From: Symsagittifera roscoffensis
Lineage: Eukaryota; Xenacoelomorpha; Acoela; Convolutidae
NCBI RefSeq assembly: GCF_963678635.1
Contig: NC_087064.1
Location: forward strand, 57,420,338 to 57,484,337
Length of the DNA stretch: 64,000 nucleotides
Reading direction: 5' to 3'
Part shown: piece after piece, positions 1 through 8,778 of the stretch
Numbering within the stretch: position 1 is the stretch's first letter
Layout: each line of letters begins with the position of its first letter
Notes under the pieces: model-generated
Seen by the model: the letters and a program-made list of their open reading frames with translations, nothing else
Told to the model about the DNA's origin: nothing
Database searches by the model: none
Program-made: the position numbers and the translations under genes

Positions 1-2822
1 AGAGCATCCCTCGCGGCTGCCTTATAATCGATCTTGAAGTCATGAGCCGCAGTTGCTGGTTCCGGCTCACGTGTCTCCTCTATTACCGCTTGCTTTTTCT
101 TTGCCGCCAGCTCTTGAGGTTTATTCTTTCTGCGTGCTTCTGCTTCACTCAAAAGTCGAGCCTTGCTGGCTTTCACTCCTGATAAAGCTTCTTCATGTCT
201 TGGATGCTTGATGTCTGCCACTGCATCCCAGAATTGCGGACAATCTGATTTAAAATGACCTTCCAAGTTGCAAAAGAAACATCTCGGGCCGAATTTCGCA
301 ATTACTCCTCTCATGAAATCCTCATGGTCCAAATCTGACGCATCTTCGTCCTCGAGGCTAAAGCCTATTGCTTTCATGCCTTGTTTGTAGGCTGGGCATG
401 CTGACACATGATGATCCGTTGAACTGCAATTAGCACAAGAGCGTCTCTTGTCCATATCATCCCTCGGTTTGTACCAATTGTTCCCTTGGTTTGCTGGTCC
501 GTTGTTAAAATTGCCATAATTGTTCTTGTAATATCCGGATCTCGAAGGAGGTTTCAACAAAAGATACTCTTTTGATTTGAGCCTCAACTCCTCCGGTGTT
601 GGCGCATTAGTTGATAGTGGTGTGTAATGCGTTGCTAGCATCGTACGAAGTTCATCATTTTTCACACCATCGATGAATTTTGAGGCTACGGCCAGGTTCA
701 TCCTTCGGTTTGACTCGTCCGGTTGGCTGCGTCTCCTCAGCATTTCCAAATCATCGAGAAACTTGTCTATCGTTTCATCTTCTCGTTGCCTCCGTTTGTC
801 GAAGCGCATCATCGCCTGGTGCCATTGCACCCCTGATCCGAAACAAGATTTCGAAGATTTCGAACAAGATTTCGAAGATTTTCTCAGCAGTGTCACGTTG
901 ATATTGCTTCTTGGCCATGACACAGTTCAGGGCTGTCCCTTCCAAGTTGCTGGTGAGCGCACTGCATTCCTGTCTCTCCGACAAGTCCTCTTCCTCGAAA
1001 TGCAACTTCATTACCTCTATCCAGGTATCAATACAGCCATCAGATTCGTCTTTGTAGCATCTTGGTTTCTTAAAGACTCTTCTGGACTTCTCACTGCGTT
1101 CATTGGTTCTGGATAACCTTGTCAGGAATGTCTCCAAAGACCTGTTTAGGGGTTCAAATGCTGGGGCCATTGCCGTAGCATCCCTTGAGTGTCCCGCCTG
1201 AGTGTCCTCACACCTCGTCAAAGGCTCTGTATGCGGTGCATCCCTGCAATCCGAATCACCGTGAGTGTTTCCCGCTTGGCCCATATGACTCCTCCTCGGG
1301 CTTGCATGCCCCCTGTTGCCGGAATCACTTCTCCCAGTCGCATGTGTGCCTTGAGTTGGTCGTTCGTTAGAGGTTTGTCTGTTCCCCGTTGAACTTGCTC
1401 TACTGCTCGGGCCCCATGCTCCATTACCCCTTGTGGCATAGCCTGATGAACTGCCCCTGCCTCTAGTGGATCCTTACGTCTTCCTCTTTTGATGTTCATT
1501 GAAGTTCACCCTCGGTTCCCTGCTGGGACCTCCCGAGTTCGGTTCTCCTTCTTTTGGTCCACTCTTGCTGCTTAGTAGCCCGTCCAACCTATCCATGATA
1601 GCCTGAGTTCGCTTCTCCATCATCGCGTCTATCTTTGTGTCAAGAGTCCCAAGAGACTGCTCTTGTTGAATTCTCAACTTCTCCATGTCGTCTCTTAAGC
1701 GTAACTCTCGCTGTTCCGCCTCTCTTGTCATTCGCGACAAGTTCCTCGCCATATGTTCGTCCGTTCTTCTTTCAAGCGTTTTTCGCTCCTGCCAACTTCT
1801 TGTCTGTTGCGGTTTATTTCTTCCCGCAGACTCTCTCTTTCAATGTGGACTGCCCTTTCTAGTTCACTCATCCTTATTGACATCTGCTCGTTTTGTTCTC
1901 CTAAACTGTTCACTATGTTGTTTAAGGCTTCCTCTAGTGCTGCCCCGTTATCCACGAGTGGCGTCACTAGTGGTGGTGTAACCCTGTCGGTCCCAGGTAG
2001 CTTCGTGCTGGTCGAGATCCGGGCCTTAACTCTCTGCTTCGACGTCTTTTTATTATCTATTTCAGGATCCGCTAACGCGTTGCCTAGCCCTCTGGTTCTA
2101 CTCTCTCCAGTTTGTGGCTCTGAACTTGTCCTAATCGCGAAGTCTTTTGACTGCCCCGGTGTGTTTGCCTCTTTGCTTATCGTTGTCACTACACCAAATT
2201 TGTCCATGGTTCCAGTCTCTCTTCCGACGTGTGCCTCATCTTCCTGGATCGAACTATTGAGGCTGACTTGAGATCCAAAGTCCCCTTGCTCCTCTTCATC
2301 CTCTTCCTCCTGGGATTCACCGTCGTTTCCTGCTCCTCCTCCCATGCTGAATGGAAAGATGTTTCTGAAGGTGTTCTTCATTCTTTCTGAGAATGATGAT
2401 GACGTTGTTTGTTTCCCAGTTCCTCCTGCCATCATAGTGTTGTCTGTCGGAGATCTTCTAGTTGTCGCTATTTCAGTCGAGATGTCGGACAGTTCCGACA
2501 TCTCCTCTCGATCCAATGTCCCGGTGGAAGTGGCAAAATCATGGCCTTGTTCTACCGGAGTAGATTCACTCGCCAGCCTTCTGCCTCTCCCTTCCAGTCC
2601 ATTTACTTCCTGGTTGTCGTTCATGGTATGGTCTTTTCGCTCTTCTGAGGTCTTCTGACTTCTCGTTTCAACCATTCTGCCTGAAACCGTCTCCCCTTTG
2701 TCGGACCGGGATCGCTTGATCCAATCCACAAAAGTATCGGTCATCGTTTTTCTTTGCTTTTCAGGTATGAATTTCCTAGAGCTATTACCTCGTTTTGGTA
2801 TCCTTGACTTGTCTAGACTCAT
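1..2822 (-). pseudogene. gag: Ty3-like LTR retrotransposon gag, broken, runs off left edge
   Basis: Structural polyprotein of a Ty3/mdg4-like retrotransposon, read leftwards from an ATG at 2822-2820. The first ~300 residues are acidic, Ser/Thr-rich and low-complexity. A long coiled coil follows (about 1905-1500), then a Gly/Ser-rich linker, a retrotransposon capsid-like region (about 1050-620, with an I-D-x-W-I-E-V-M-x-L-H-F stretch), and two CX2CX4HX4C zinc knuckles at 437-396 and 281-240. Lys-rich sequence continues to the edge without a stop. Breaks seen: a frame change between about 1840 and 1755, an in-frame TAA at 1476-1474, and a 21-nt duplication next to a 1-nt insertion in a T run at 841-880 that restores the first frame. 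Protease, RT and integrase would lie outside the window. The long pre-capsid region is unusual for Ty3 gags. Family assignment rests on the capsid pattern and double knuckle. Confidence 0.8.
240..437 (-). other. Paired CCHC zinc knuckles of the gag
   Basis: Two nucleic-acid-binding knuckles of exact spacing C-x2-C-x4-H-x4-C. The first uses codons 437-396 (core C-A-N-C ... H ... C) and the second 281-240 (C-F-F-C ... G-H-F ... C). They are separated by ~38 residues rich in Asp and Glu. In this family they bind the RNA genome during packaging. Both are intact, even though the reading frame upstream is broken. Confidence 0.85.
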
Positions 2823-3600
2823 TCTCTATTTGTCACTTTTTAATGCCTATACTTAACTCGATTGCTAGAGACCTTATAGTTTTATTAACAATAATAATGA
2901 CACAACACAATAATTTTCACAAGATTCTATTAAATAGTGACCACGAATCCCTGTAAGTTATCAGAGTACAGTTTGTGTAAAATTTATTCACACTAACCGA
3001 TTATCGGTGGTAAGATTTGAAAACTAGCACAATATGATGTTATCAGTCAATTTAAAAGATAGTGTACTCACTACCCAATCAAGCACAGTTTATGTTGATT
3101 TAAAATCAAAAACAAAAAATCTATATTTAATGTCAAACTATGAATAACTCTATGAAAAAAAACGTATGTGTAATGTACTCTTAGTCGGTCGCAGTACAAT
3201 AGTCGAACCTGTCTTTTAAAGAAAAAGCTTTCTCTGCTCGGTGCTGCACCAAACAGACAAAACTTTGAAGGCAGTAATTTTCTCAAGTGGGCGTCTATTG
3301 CACCCACCGAGTACTGTGTTACCTATCTGCCTTCGGACTGCCCGAGCTAGACCTACTAAAATCCTCAGGGCAGTCACTTTTCCCAAAAACGTATTATGTT
3401 ACAATCCACACCAATGAATCACGCTCTTTTTAATTTAGACTTAGTGTCGCAAATATCCGAGTTCGGAACTGTTTTATTTTGGTCTGGTTCTGATTGAAAG
3501 GCAAGTTACCAGTGCAGTCACTGATACCTAGCCTGTGTGCTAATAACCTAATACCTCTCACTTTTTAGTCTTTCTTTCGTTTACCTAAGTCCTTTAATAA
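2823..3600. other. Non-coding leader upstream of gag
   Basis: AT-rich sequence without a credible ORF, directly 5' of the gag ATG on the minus strand. By position it is the untranslated leader of the LTR element. I could not find a convincing primer-binding site or a TG...CA LTR boundary. Confidence 0.4.
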
Positions 3601-3630
3601 AATAATACCCTTCCGGACTGGCAGAATCTA

Positions 3631-3795
3631 GACCCCTCCGGATTGGGACCCCTCTGAGTTAGTTAATATAAGACCCCTCCGGATTTGGACCCCTCCGAAT
3701 TAGCAACTATAAGACCCCTCCGGATTCGGAACCCTCCTAACTTGAAAAAAATTTTGACCCCTCCGGATTGGGAACCCTCCGGTTTTGTAAAAGTA
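3631..3795 (+). repeat. 41-43 bp tandem repeat, four units
   Basis: Units start at 3631, 3672, 3713 and 3756. Each is made of a GACCCCTCCGGATTGG half followed by a related but diverged half, such as ACCCCTCCGAATTAG, plus a short A/T spacer ending TATAA in the first two units. Solitary copies of the half-unit continue at 3827, 3901, 4446, 4921, 5152, 5179 and 6234. Confidence 0.8.
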
Positions 3796-4446
3796 ACTTT
3801 TCGGAGATTTCCTACTTTCAACCTATACCCCTCCGGATACGTTCTCCGATGCAATTTTGCTCTTTCAATTAACTAGGAAGGGTATGCACTACTTTCCTAG
3901 ACCCTTCCGGATTGAAGTTAAGCCTCTTATTTGACAATTCACACTAACGAAGGGTCTTATCGCTGGCCTAACTTCGGCTCGCTTAAGCTTTTGCTGTGCC
4001 TTTAGCCTTCCTTTTTCCTCTAGAACAGCCTAAAAATACTTTATTCAACCGCTATTACCTTTTGGTAGGGGTATAAGGGCTTTTCTAAAAAATTTTTGTA
4101 AAACGTGAAGGGATTTGCTAAAAACAATCTCAAAAAATTTTCACGCTTACTTTTCCGAAAAACTTATGTCCCTATCAGTAAGCTCAGCTAATTTCTGATC
4201 TATTGGTACCAAGATCAACTCGATATACCCAGTAGTTTCAAAGTTATTAACCAAAACGGTTTTTTTCTAAACTCAAAAATTTTTCTCTCTTATAGGTTCC
4301 GCCTAACTTTTTCCGCAAATCAGGTCCTTTCGACCTAAAAATTATTGATCCGAGCTTGGAAGGCCTATACTCTTCTAGTTCAATGCAAAAGACCCGATCT
4401 AAAACGCTTTTGCTGAAAAAATTTGCGAAAAACTATGCTACCTGTA

Positions 4447-4513
4447 CCCCTCCGGATTGATGAATCCACCAAATCAAACACGTTAAGTTCGATTTCTCTG
4501 CAACCCGGAAGGC
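4447..4513. repeat. 67-base hairpin unit, copy 1
   Basis: Inverted repeat with CTCCGGATT on the left and AACCCGGAAGG on the right, enclosing ~45 bases. It aligns without gaps to the unit at 6234-6300 at roughly three quarters of positions, including a shared GATTGATGAATCC stretch next to the left arm. Confidence 0.65.
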
Positions 4514-5151
4514 TTTCGGGTAGCGGGTTTTAAAACTTGTAGATTCACTAGTGGAAGTTGTCCGAACAAATATTTTTACTGTTGTAACTCAAAAATTTCA
4601 AAAAATTTTCTAAATTTATATTGTTTCGTTTTCTCAAAAATCACGAAATTTCGGTTTTCGGTACCAAAATAGTTCCAACCACTTTCGAACTTAACTTAAC
4701 CGGTTCTACCTATTGTGGTAGTGCAGTTACGATGTAACACACTAACTTAGCGCTTTTTTACGTTTCAAAAAATATCGATATCTCAAAAATCGCGACTTGT
4801 GGGGGGATCAAAATATCGCTATTTTGACCCTAAAAACCGGTCTGTTTTTGTTGTTCTTCACTGAAAAACGATATAAGACTTTTAATATAGGCTATATAAT
4901 TAATAATATTAGTAGTACTATACCCCTCCGGGTTTGTTTAATATCCGAATTAAGGTGCTTAACTCGGATATTCGCAGTTCGGTGAAGGGTCACTACAGTG
5001 CAGCACTGTCGAGCCCCCCACTGATTACTATCTTAATTTTTGTACCAAAAGGGATACAAAACTTGTTAACGATACCCAACAGTCGATTGTTGTTGTCGTT
5101 GAGCCCCTTCTTGTTGCTCCTTGTACTGCTTGCCGGATCAGTCTTCTCCCA

Positions 5152-5206
5152 AGACCCTTCCGAATTGAGCGCAAATCAGCTGACCCTTCCGGATTGAGCG
5201 CAATTT
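5152..5206 (+). repeat. Two tandem copies of a 26-28 bp CCTTCCGGATTGAGCGC word
   Basis: Two adjacent copies of GACCCTTCCG(A/G)ATTGAGCGCA separated by a few bases. They belong to the same motif family as the array at 3631-3795. Confidence 0.7.
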
Positions 5207-5663
5207 ATCATAAACGTGCTTAAATGCTCAAATAACCCTACAGTACAAGCCTCACAAACGGGCTACAAAACTGATCGTAACAATTTTGAGTGATATAAAT
5301 GCCTGTAACAACAATATATCTATCAATAACAAACGGGGGGGTCGGATCACATCTTGTCTGGGGGGATGATTTCTACTGATTTTTTACTTTTTTTTTTAAC
5401 TGTTTTTGGTTTTTTCGGTTATTTTTTTTGTTTTTTTTTTGCTTTTCTTGTGTACTATACTACTTTTTGTTTGGTTTTATATATATCTTTAAGTGTTTTT
5501 GGTCACGAACCCCTCAGGGAACGACGGGACCGCGAATCCCCCCACCCTTCCTGGTTCGTGAATTTTCGGTCTTAACTAAGTTAAAAAGCTATTCACGGTA
5601 ATCCGGAAGGCTTCCGCGTTCCAAACTACCCCTCCGCCCCGGCGGTTTAGGCCTATTAAGGGC

Positions 5664-5703
5664 GTTAATGTGAGCATCCGCTCGGCGCGGAGTGCTCGTT
5701 AAC
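5664..5703. repeat. Long interrupted hairpin
   Basis: Three successive stems line up: GTTAA/TTAAC (outer), GAGCA/TGCTC (middle) and CCGC/GCGG (inner). They close a TCGGC loop with only 1-3 base bulges between them. It sits in a locally GC-rich patch. Function is not evident. Confidence 0.65.
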
Positions 5704-6233
5704 GGTTCTGCCGGTCATGATGTTAAAAAAGAATAACACCTAGGAGCGCCATAAAAACATCTATGTAACATTCGCCCGGAAGATATTTATCGACGGAAGA
5801 CAAAACTAAGTCTTAAGACGACTGGCTAACGTCTAAACAGAGCTTTGCATGCTTTTCACCGTCTCTACCAAGCCAGTACTTTCGGTGGTCTTTTCTAACA
5901 TCGGGTCGACAAAAACGTTACTGCTTTCGGCTTCGGTCGAAACACTCAAATTAACTAGATTACATGCAGAAATAGTGAGCTCATGGCTGGGTCTCAGTAT
6001 TCCCAGACCACGAGGTCACTCCTAAAAACAGGGCTACTACTATTGATTATATTACTATTGTTTTTGTTCAGTAGATAAAAATCATCATCTCCATCGAAGA
6101 TGGATCAACCCTTTCCCCCAACTCCTAGCTTCTCATCCTTATCAAAATGAATCTAGATGTTAATTAAATTCAAGTCAGGACATGACAGGAAGCTAAAAGT
6201 TTATGTAACAGGATAAAAGTTTCAGTTCCTTTT

Positions 6234-6366
6234 CCCTTCCGGATTGATGAATCCGCTGGATCAAGCTCGTTAATCCTGATTTCTTCTTAATCCGGAAGGC
6301 CGTCTTTCACCCTTCACCGTTGTTCGCAACGGCCTTGCAACTATTGTAGCGGCACAATAGTTGCAA
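6234..6366. repeat. Cluster of three stem-loops (67-base unit copy 2 plus two hairpins)
   Basis: Starts with the second copy of the 67-base unit (arms CCTTCCGGATT / AATCCGGAAGG, exact 11-bp complement). A CCGTT/AACGG hairpin follows at 6318-6333, then a perfect 13-bp stem TTGCAACTATTGT with a 6-base loop at 6335-6366. The density of exact complementarity within 130 bases suggests a structured RNA or DNA signal. Confidence 0.65.
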
Positions 6367-6750
6367 CTCGGAGTGTTCTCTATTACTCTGTAACTCGTTG
6401 TCGTTTTCCAATCTCGATTTCGTAGTTGTTGTTAGCGCAGCTAATGTTGTTCTGTTTTTCTTTCTTGTTTTAGCCAAAATGGCCTTTTCTGACGTTTCTC
6501 AGAAATATGAAGTCATAATTCGAATTTTTGAAATTTTAAAATACCAGAATATTCCAGCCCTCACCGTTTGGCCAATCGTTCCAATAACGTTCTTAATTCT
6601 TAATAATCACCAATCCGGAAGGCTCGCTGCTAAAAATTCGAATTCTGCATTTCGAGATTCGAGATTGCATTTTTCACATTCTGGTCGAATGTCACACAGA
6701 CTGCCACAAATACTTCAACTTATTAATTAGTTTCAGATGAATGATGCAAA

Positions 6751-7452
6751 ATGGTTTATTTTGTGGGGGCCAGCTCCCTGAATTATCTGAAGTGATCACT
6801 GGAGCACAGAGAACGTTTAAGATTTGCAAGACAATCCACAGCCATCTCCGGGCTTTCATTGAACCCTTATTCAAAGAATCCTCTGAAGATAGTGCAAAAT
6901 CTAGTAAAAAAACAGGGTGTGCTCCGACTTCGATCAAATCTTGTCATCTGGCATGACACAATAAACAACTCACTGACAAAACACCGAAGTAACTACAACC
7001 CATTAACGAACAAATTCCACCCCCTCACCCCATCTCAACTAGTCGAAGAGCTTAGGCATCTAAACAACACCCACAAGATAGAGGCCATCGTCTACACTCG
7101 CAGAGAAGGTACACGCGATATTTACGAAGAGCTCAACTCCAGCGGAATCTTGGTAATTGACGCCATTAGAGATCTCATATCCAGTAGAAAACGCAAGGAC
7201 ATCCAGCGTAAGTACGAAATCGCAAAAGTCCATCCCGACATTGTCATTGAAAAGCGGCTCGTTAATACAATAATCCGAAACAAATCAGACCTTACTGGAC
7301 TCAAGAAAAGCAGGAAGAAGAGACTGAGCTACAAGAACAACAAGAAGTCAAGAATCGAAAGGGACCAGAGCACAAAAGAAAGCAATAAGAAGCTGAGCAA
7401 GAAACAAAAGGACAGGCTCAAGAAGCGTATCGCCCTTGGACTCCAAAAATAA
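6751..7452 (+). pseudogene. ORF0 of first non-LTR element; conserved W-H-D protein, possibly SGNH-like
   Basis: Open for 233 codons apart from a TGA at 6793-6795. I do not recognise it as a named family, but the ORF at 12751 is clearly homologous. Both start M-V-(Y/F) and share G-x-S-S-L near residue 6, G-L-S-L-N-P, a block (V/I)-(I/L)-W-H-D-x-x-N-(N/D)-(S/T)-(L/I)-x-K-H-R, A-I-(V/I)-(Y/F)-x-R-E, L-I-S-S-R-K-x-K and K-(V/I)-H-P. The last ~60 residues are strongly basic (Lys/Arg/Ser). Order and spacing resemble SGNH-esterase blocks I (G-D-S), II (G), III (x-N-D) and V (His), with the block I Asp replaced. CR1-like ORF1 proteins are known to carry esterase and PHD domains. Here the candidate would be a separate protein. 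The SGNH link is inference. Confidence 0.6.
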
Positions 7453-7872
7453 GTAAGACTCTCCTCGCCTTTAATTATATTCTTGTTGAGTACTTGTGAA
7501 TCTAACCGCGCCAGTGCATCCATAGGAATTAAGTTTCCTAGGAAGCGCGGGAAAGTCAGAGCATAAGTAGATATATACCCAAACGAGTTGAACTAAACCC
7601 AGTACATCTATAGGAATTCAGTTTTCTTAAGAAGTGCGGGTAATTTCAACTTCGGTTTGTCAATTCCAACCTGTGTTCCAACAATCTCAGTGCATTCTTG
7701 GGAATTAAGTTTCTTGGAAAGCGCGGGATAGTGGGAGCTCACGTTTTGCAAACAAGGCCTTTACCCCTAGTGCATCGTAGGAATTAAGTTTCTTACGAAG
7801 CGCAGGAGATAAGGGTCTCTTTTCTATTCCTTTTCTATTCCAACACATTCCACTTCCCCAATACATTCCACA
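7453..7872 (+). other. Spacer between ORF0 and ORF1 of first element
   Basis: About 420 bases without coding content. Most of it is occupied by four copies of a hairpin repeat, described separately. It separates two ORFs that lie in the same frame. Confidence 0.7.
7513..7808 (+). repeat. Four regularly spaced hairpin repeats
   Basis: Copies at 7513-7551, 7601-7640, 7689-7727 and 7769-7808, spaced 88, 88 and 80 bases. Each reads AGTGCATC, then a TAGGAA arm, a TTAAGT-type loop, a complementary arm and AAGCGCGGG. The arms are TAGGAA/TTCCTA in copy 1, TAGGAA/TTCTTA in copy 2, TTGGGAA/TTCTTGG in copy 3 (several G-T pairs) and CGTAGGAA/TTCTTACG in copy 4. Differences between copies mostly keep pairing, as expected if the RNA fold matters. 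The sequence between copies is not conserved. Confidence 0.75.
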
Positions 7873-8778
7873 ATGGCGCCATCAAAACCGAAAAACTGCT
7901 GCAAAACATGCACAATACCCATAACGGCACGGGATGTCGTGTTTCTATGTGTCTCATGCGGAGACTCAATGCACTTGAATCCTAATTGCACCGAAATGAG
8001 TGAACGAGCAATCTTCGGGATAAGTGAGGTCAGCCAAAACCTCCTACTTATCTGCAACGCGTGTGTCCGCCTAAACCATAGGGACCGCATGCTGGACAAA
8101 CTTGCATCCACCAGAGAAAACAACGACATAAAGCCAATAGTGGAGAGCGTTGAAGAAGTCAAAAATTAGCTCCAATCCCTGACAAGTAACATCGGTAACG
8201 TCGAAGGTATAAAGGACCAGATAACTTCCCTGAGAACCGAGATGGCTCCACGACCTGACAGTGAACTCACCACCAGCAGAACAACAAAAACATCAGAACC
8301 AAAAACCCAGAAGAAAAAAGAAAACTACGACGGATTACGGGTGCGAGGCATTGCAGAATCGAAGGCCAAATCGCCAAGAGAACGGTACGAACACGACGTG
8401 AAGGAAGTTAAAAGTATTCTGGAATTCCTAAAAATCGACTGTCCGATCGATGATGTAAGGCGATTGGGAAACTACGATGGCAAAAAAGACAGAACACTCA
8501 TAATCAAAACAACCAGCGAACACCATCGACGACTGATACTGCTATCGCTATACAAATTAAAAACTTACTCTAAACAAGTATATATGAGCAAGGAACTATC
8601 CCCTGAAGACCAAAAAATTGAAAACGATGCTTTGAAACTACGCCGAAAGATGATCGAAAACGAATACGACAAAAAGCGTCTACGAATCAGAAACCTCAAG
8701 CTTCAACAAAACACAAACGAAACTGACGACAAGAATCTAGACAACTGGGAAAAAGTTCCGCCAGAACCAGAACAATGA
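7873..8778 (+). pseudogene. ORF1 of first non-LTR element: PHD finger plus RNA-binding-like region
   Basis: A 301-codon frame interrupted once by TAG at 8167-8169; reading stays open in frame on both sides. The N-terminal zinc finger is a PHD C4HC3 pattern: C10/C13, C26/C29, H34/C39, C61/C64. A short helical stretch follows, then an ORF1-type domain from about residue 155 (L-R-V-R-G-I ... V-R-R-L-G) and a highly charged C-terminus. Non-LTR ORF1 proteins of this sort bind element RNA. The role of the PHD finger is unknown, though chromatin targeting has been suggested for the family. The frame ends in TGA followed by CTA, and ORF2 continues in the same frame. Confidence 0.8.

Larger units (their letters stand above)
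3601..6730. other. CCTTCCGGATT-rich leader/LTR-like region
   Basis: About 3.1 kb without protein-coding content. It is marked by at least 16 copies of a CC(C/T)TCCGGATT-type word and at least four of its complement AATCCGGAAGG. It lies between the gag leader and the non-LTR element starting near 6730, so it probably belongs to the 5' LTR or leader of the minus-strand LTR element. It could instead be an older, separate repeat. The words stop where the next element begins, which supports a single origin. Short ORFs in the region look random, including a T-rich one near 5350-5575. Confidence 0.45.

Noticed and set aside
1218-1499. Separate minus-strand ORF between gag segments
   Set aside because: The neighbouring frame runs straight through this interval apart from one TAA and joins both flanking gag segments, so this is a shadow frame.
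673-1981. Plus-strand ORFs opposite the gag region
   Set aside because: They are mirror frames of the gag coding strand. The minus strand carries the capsid pattern and zinc knuckles.
3510-3535. Possible tRNA primer-binding site (GGTATCAGTGAC on the minus strand)
   Set aside because: It only partly matches the initiator-Met type site and lacks a clear adjoining LTR end.
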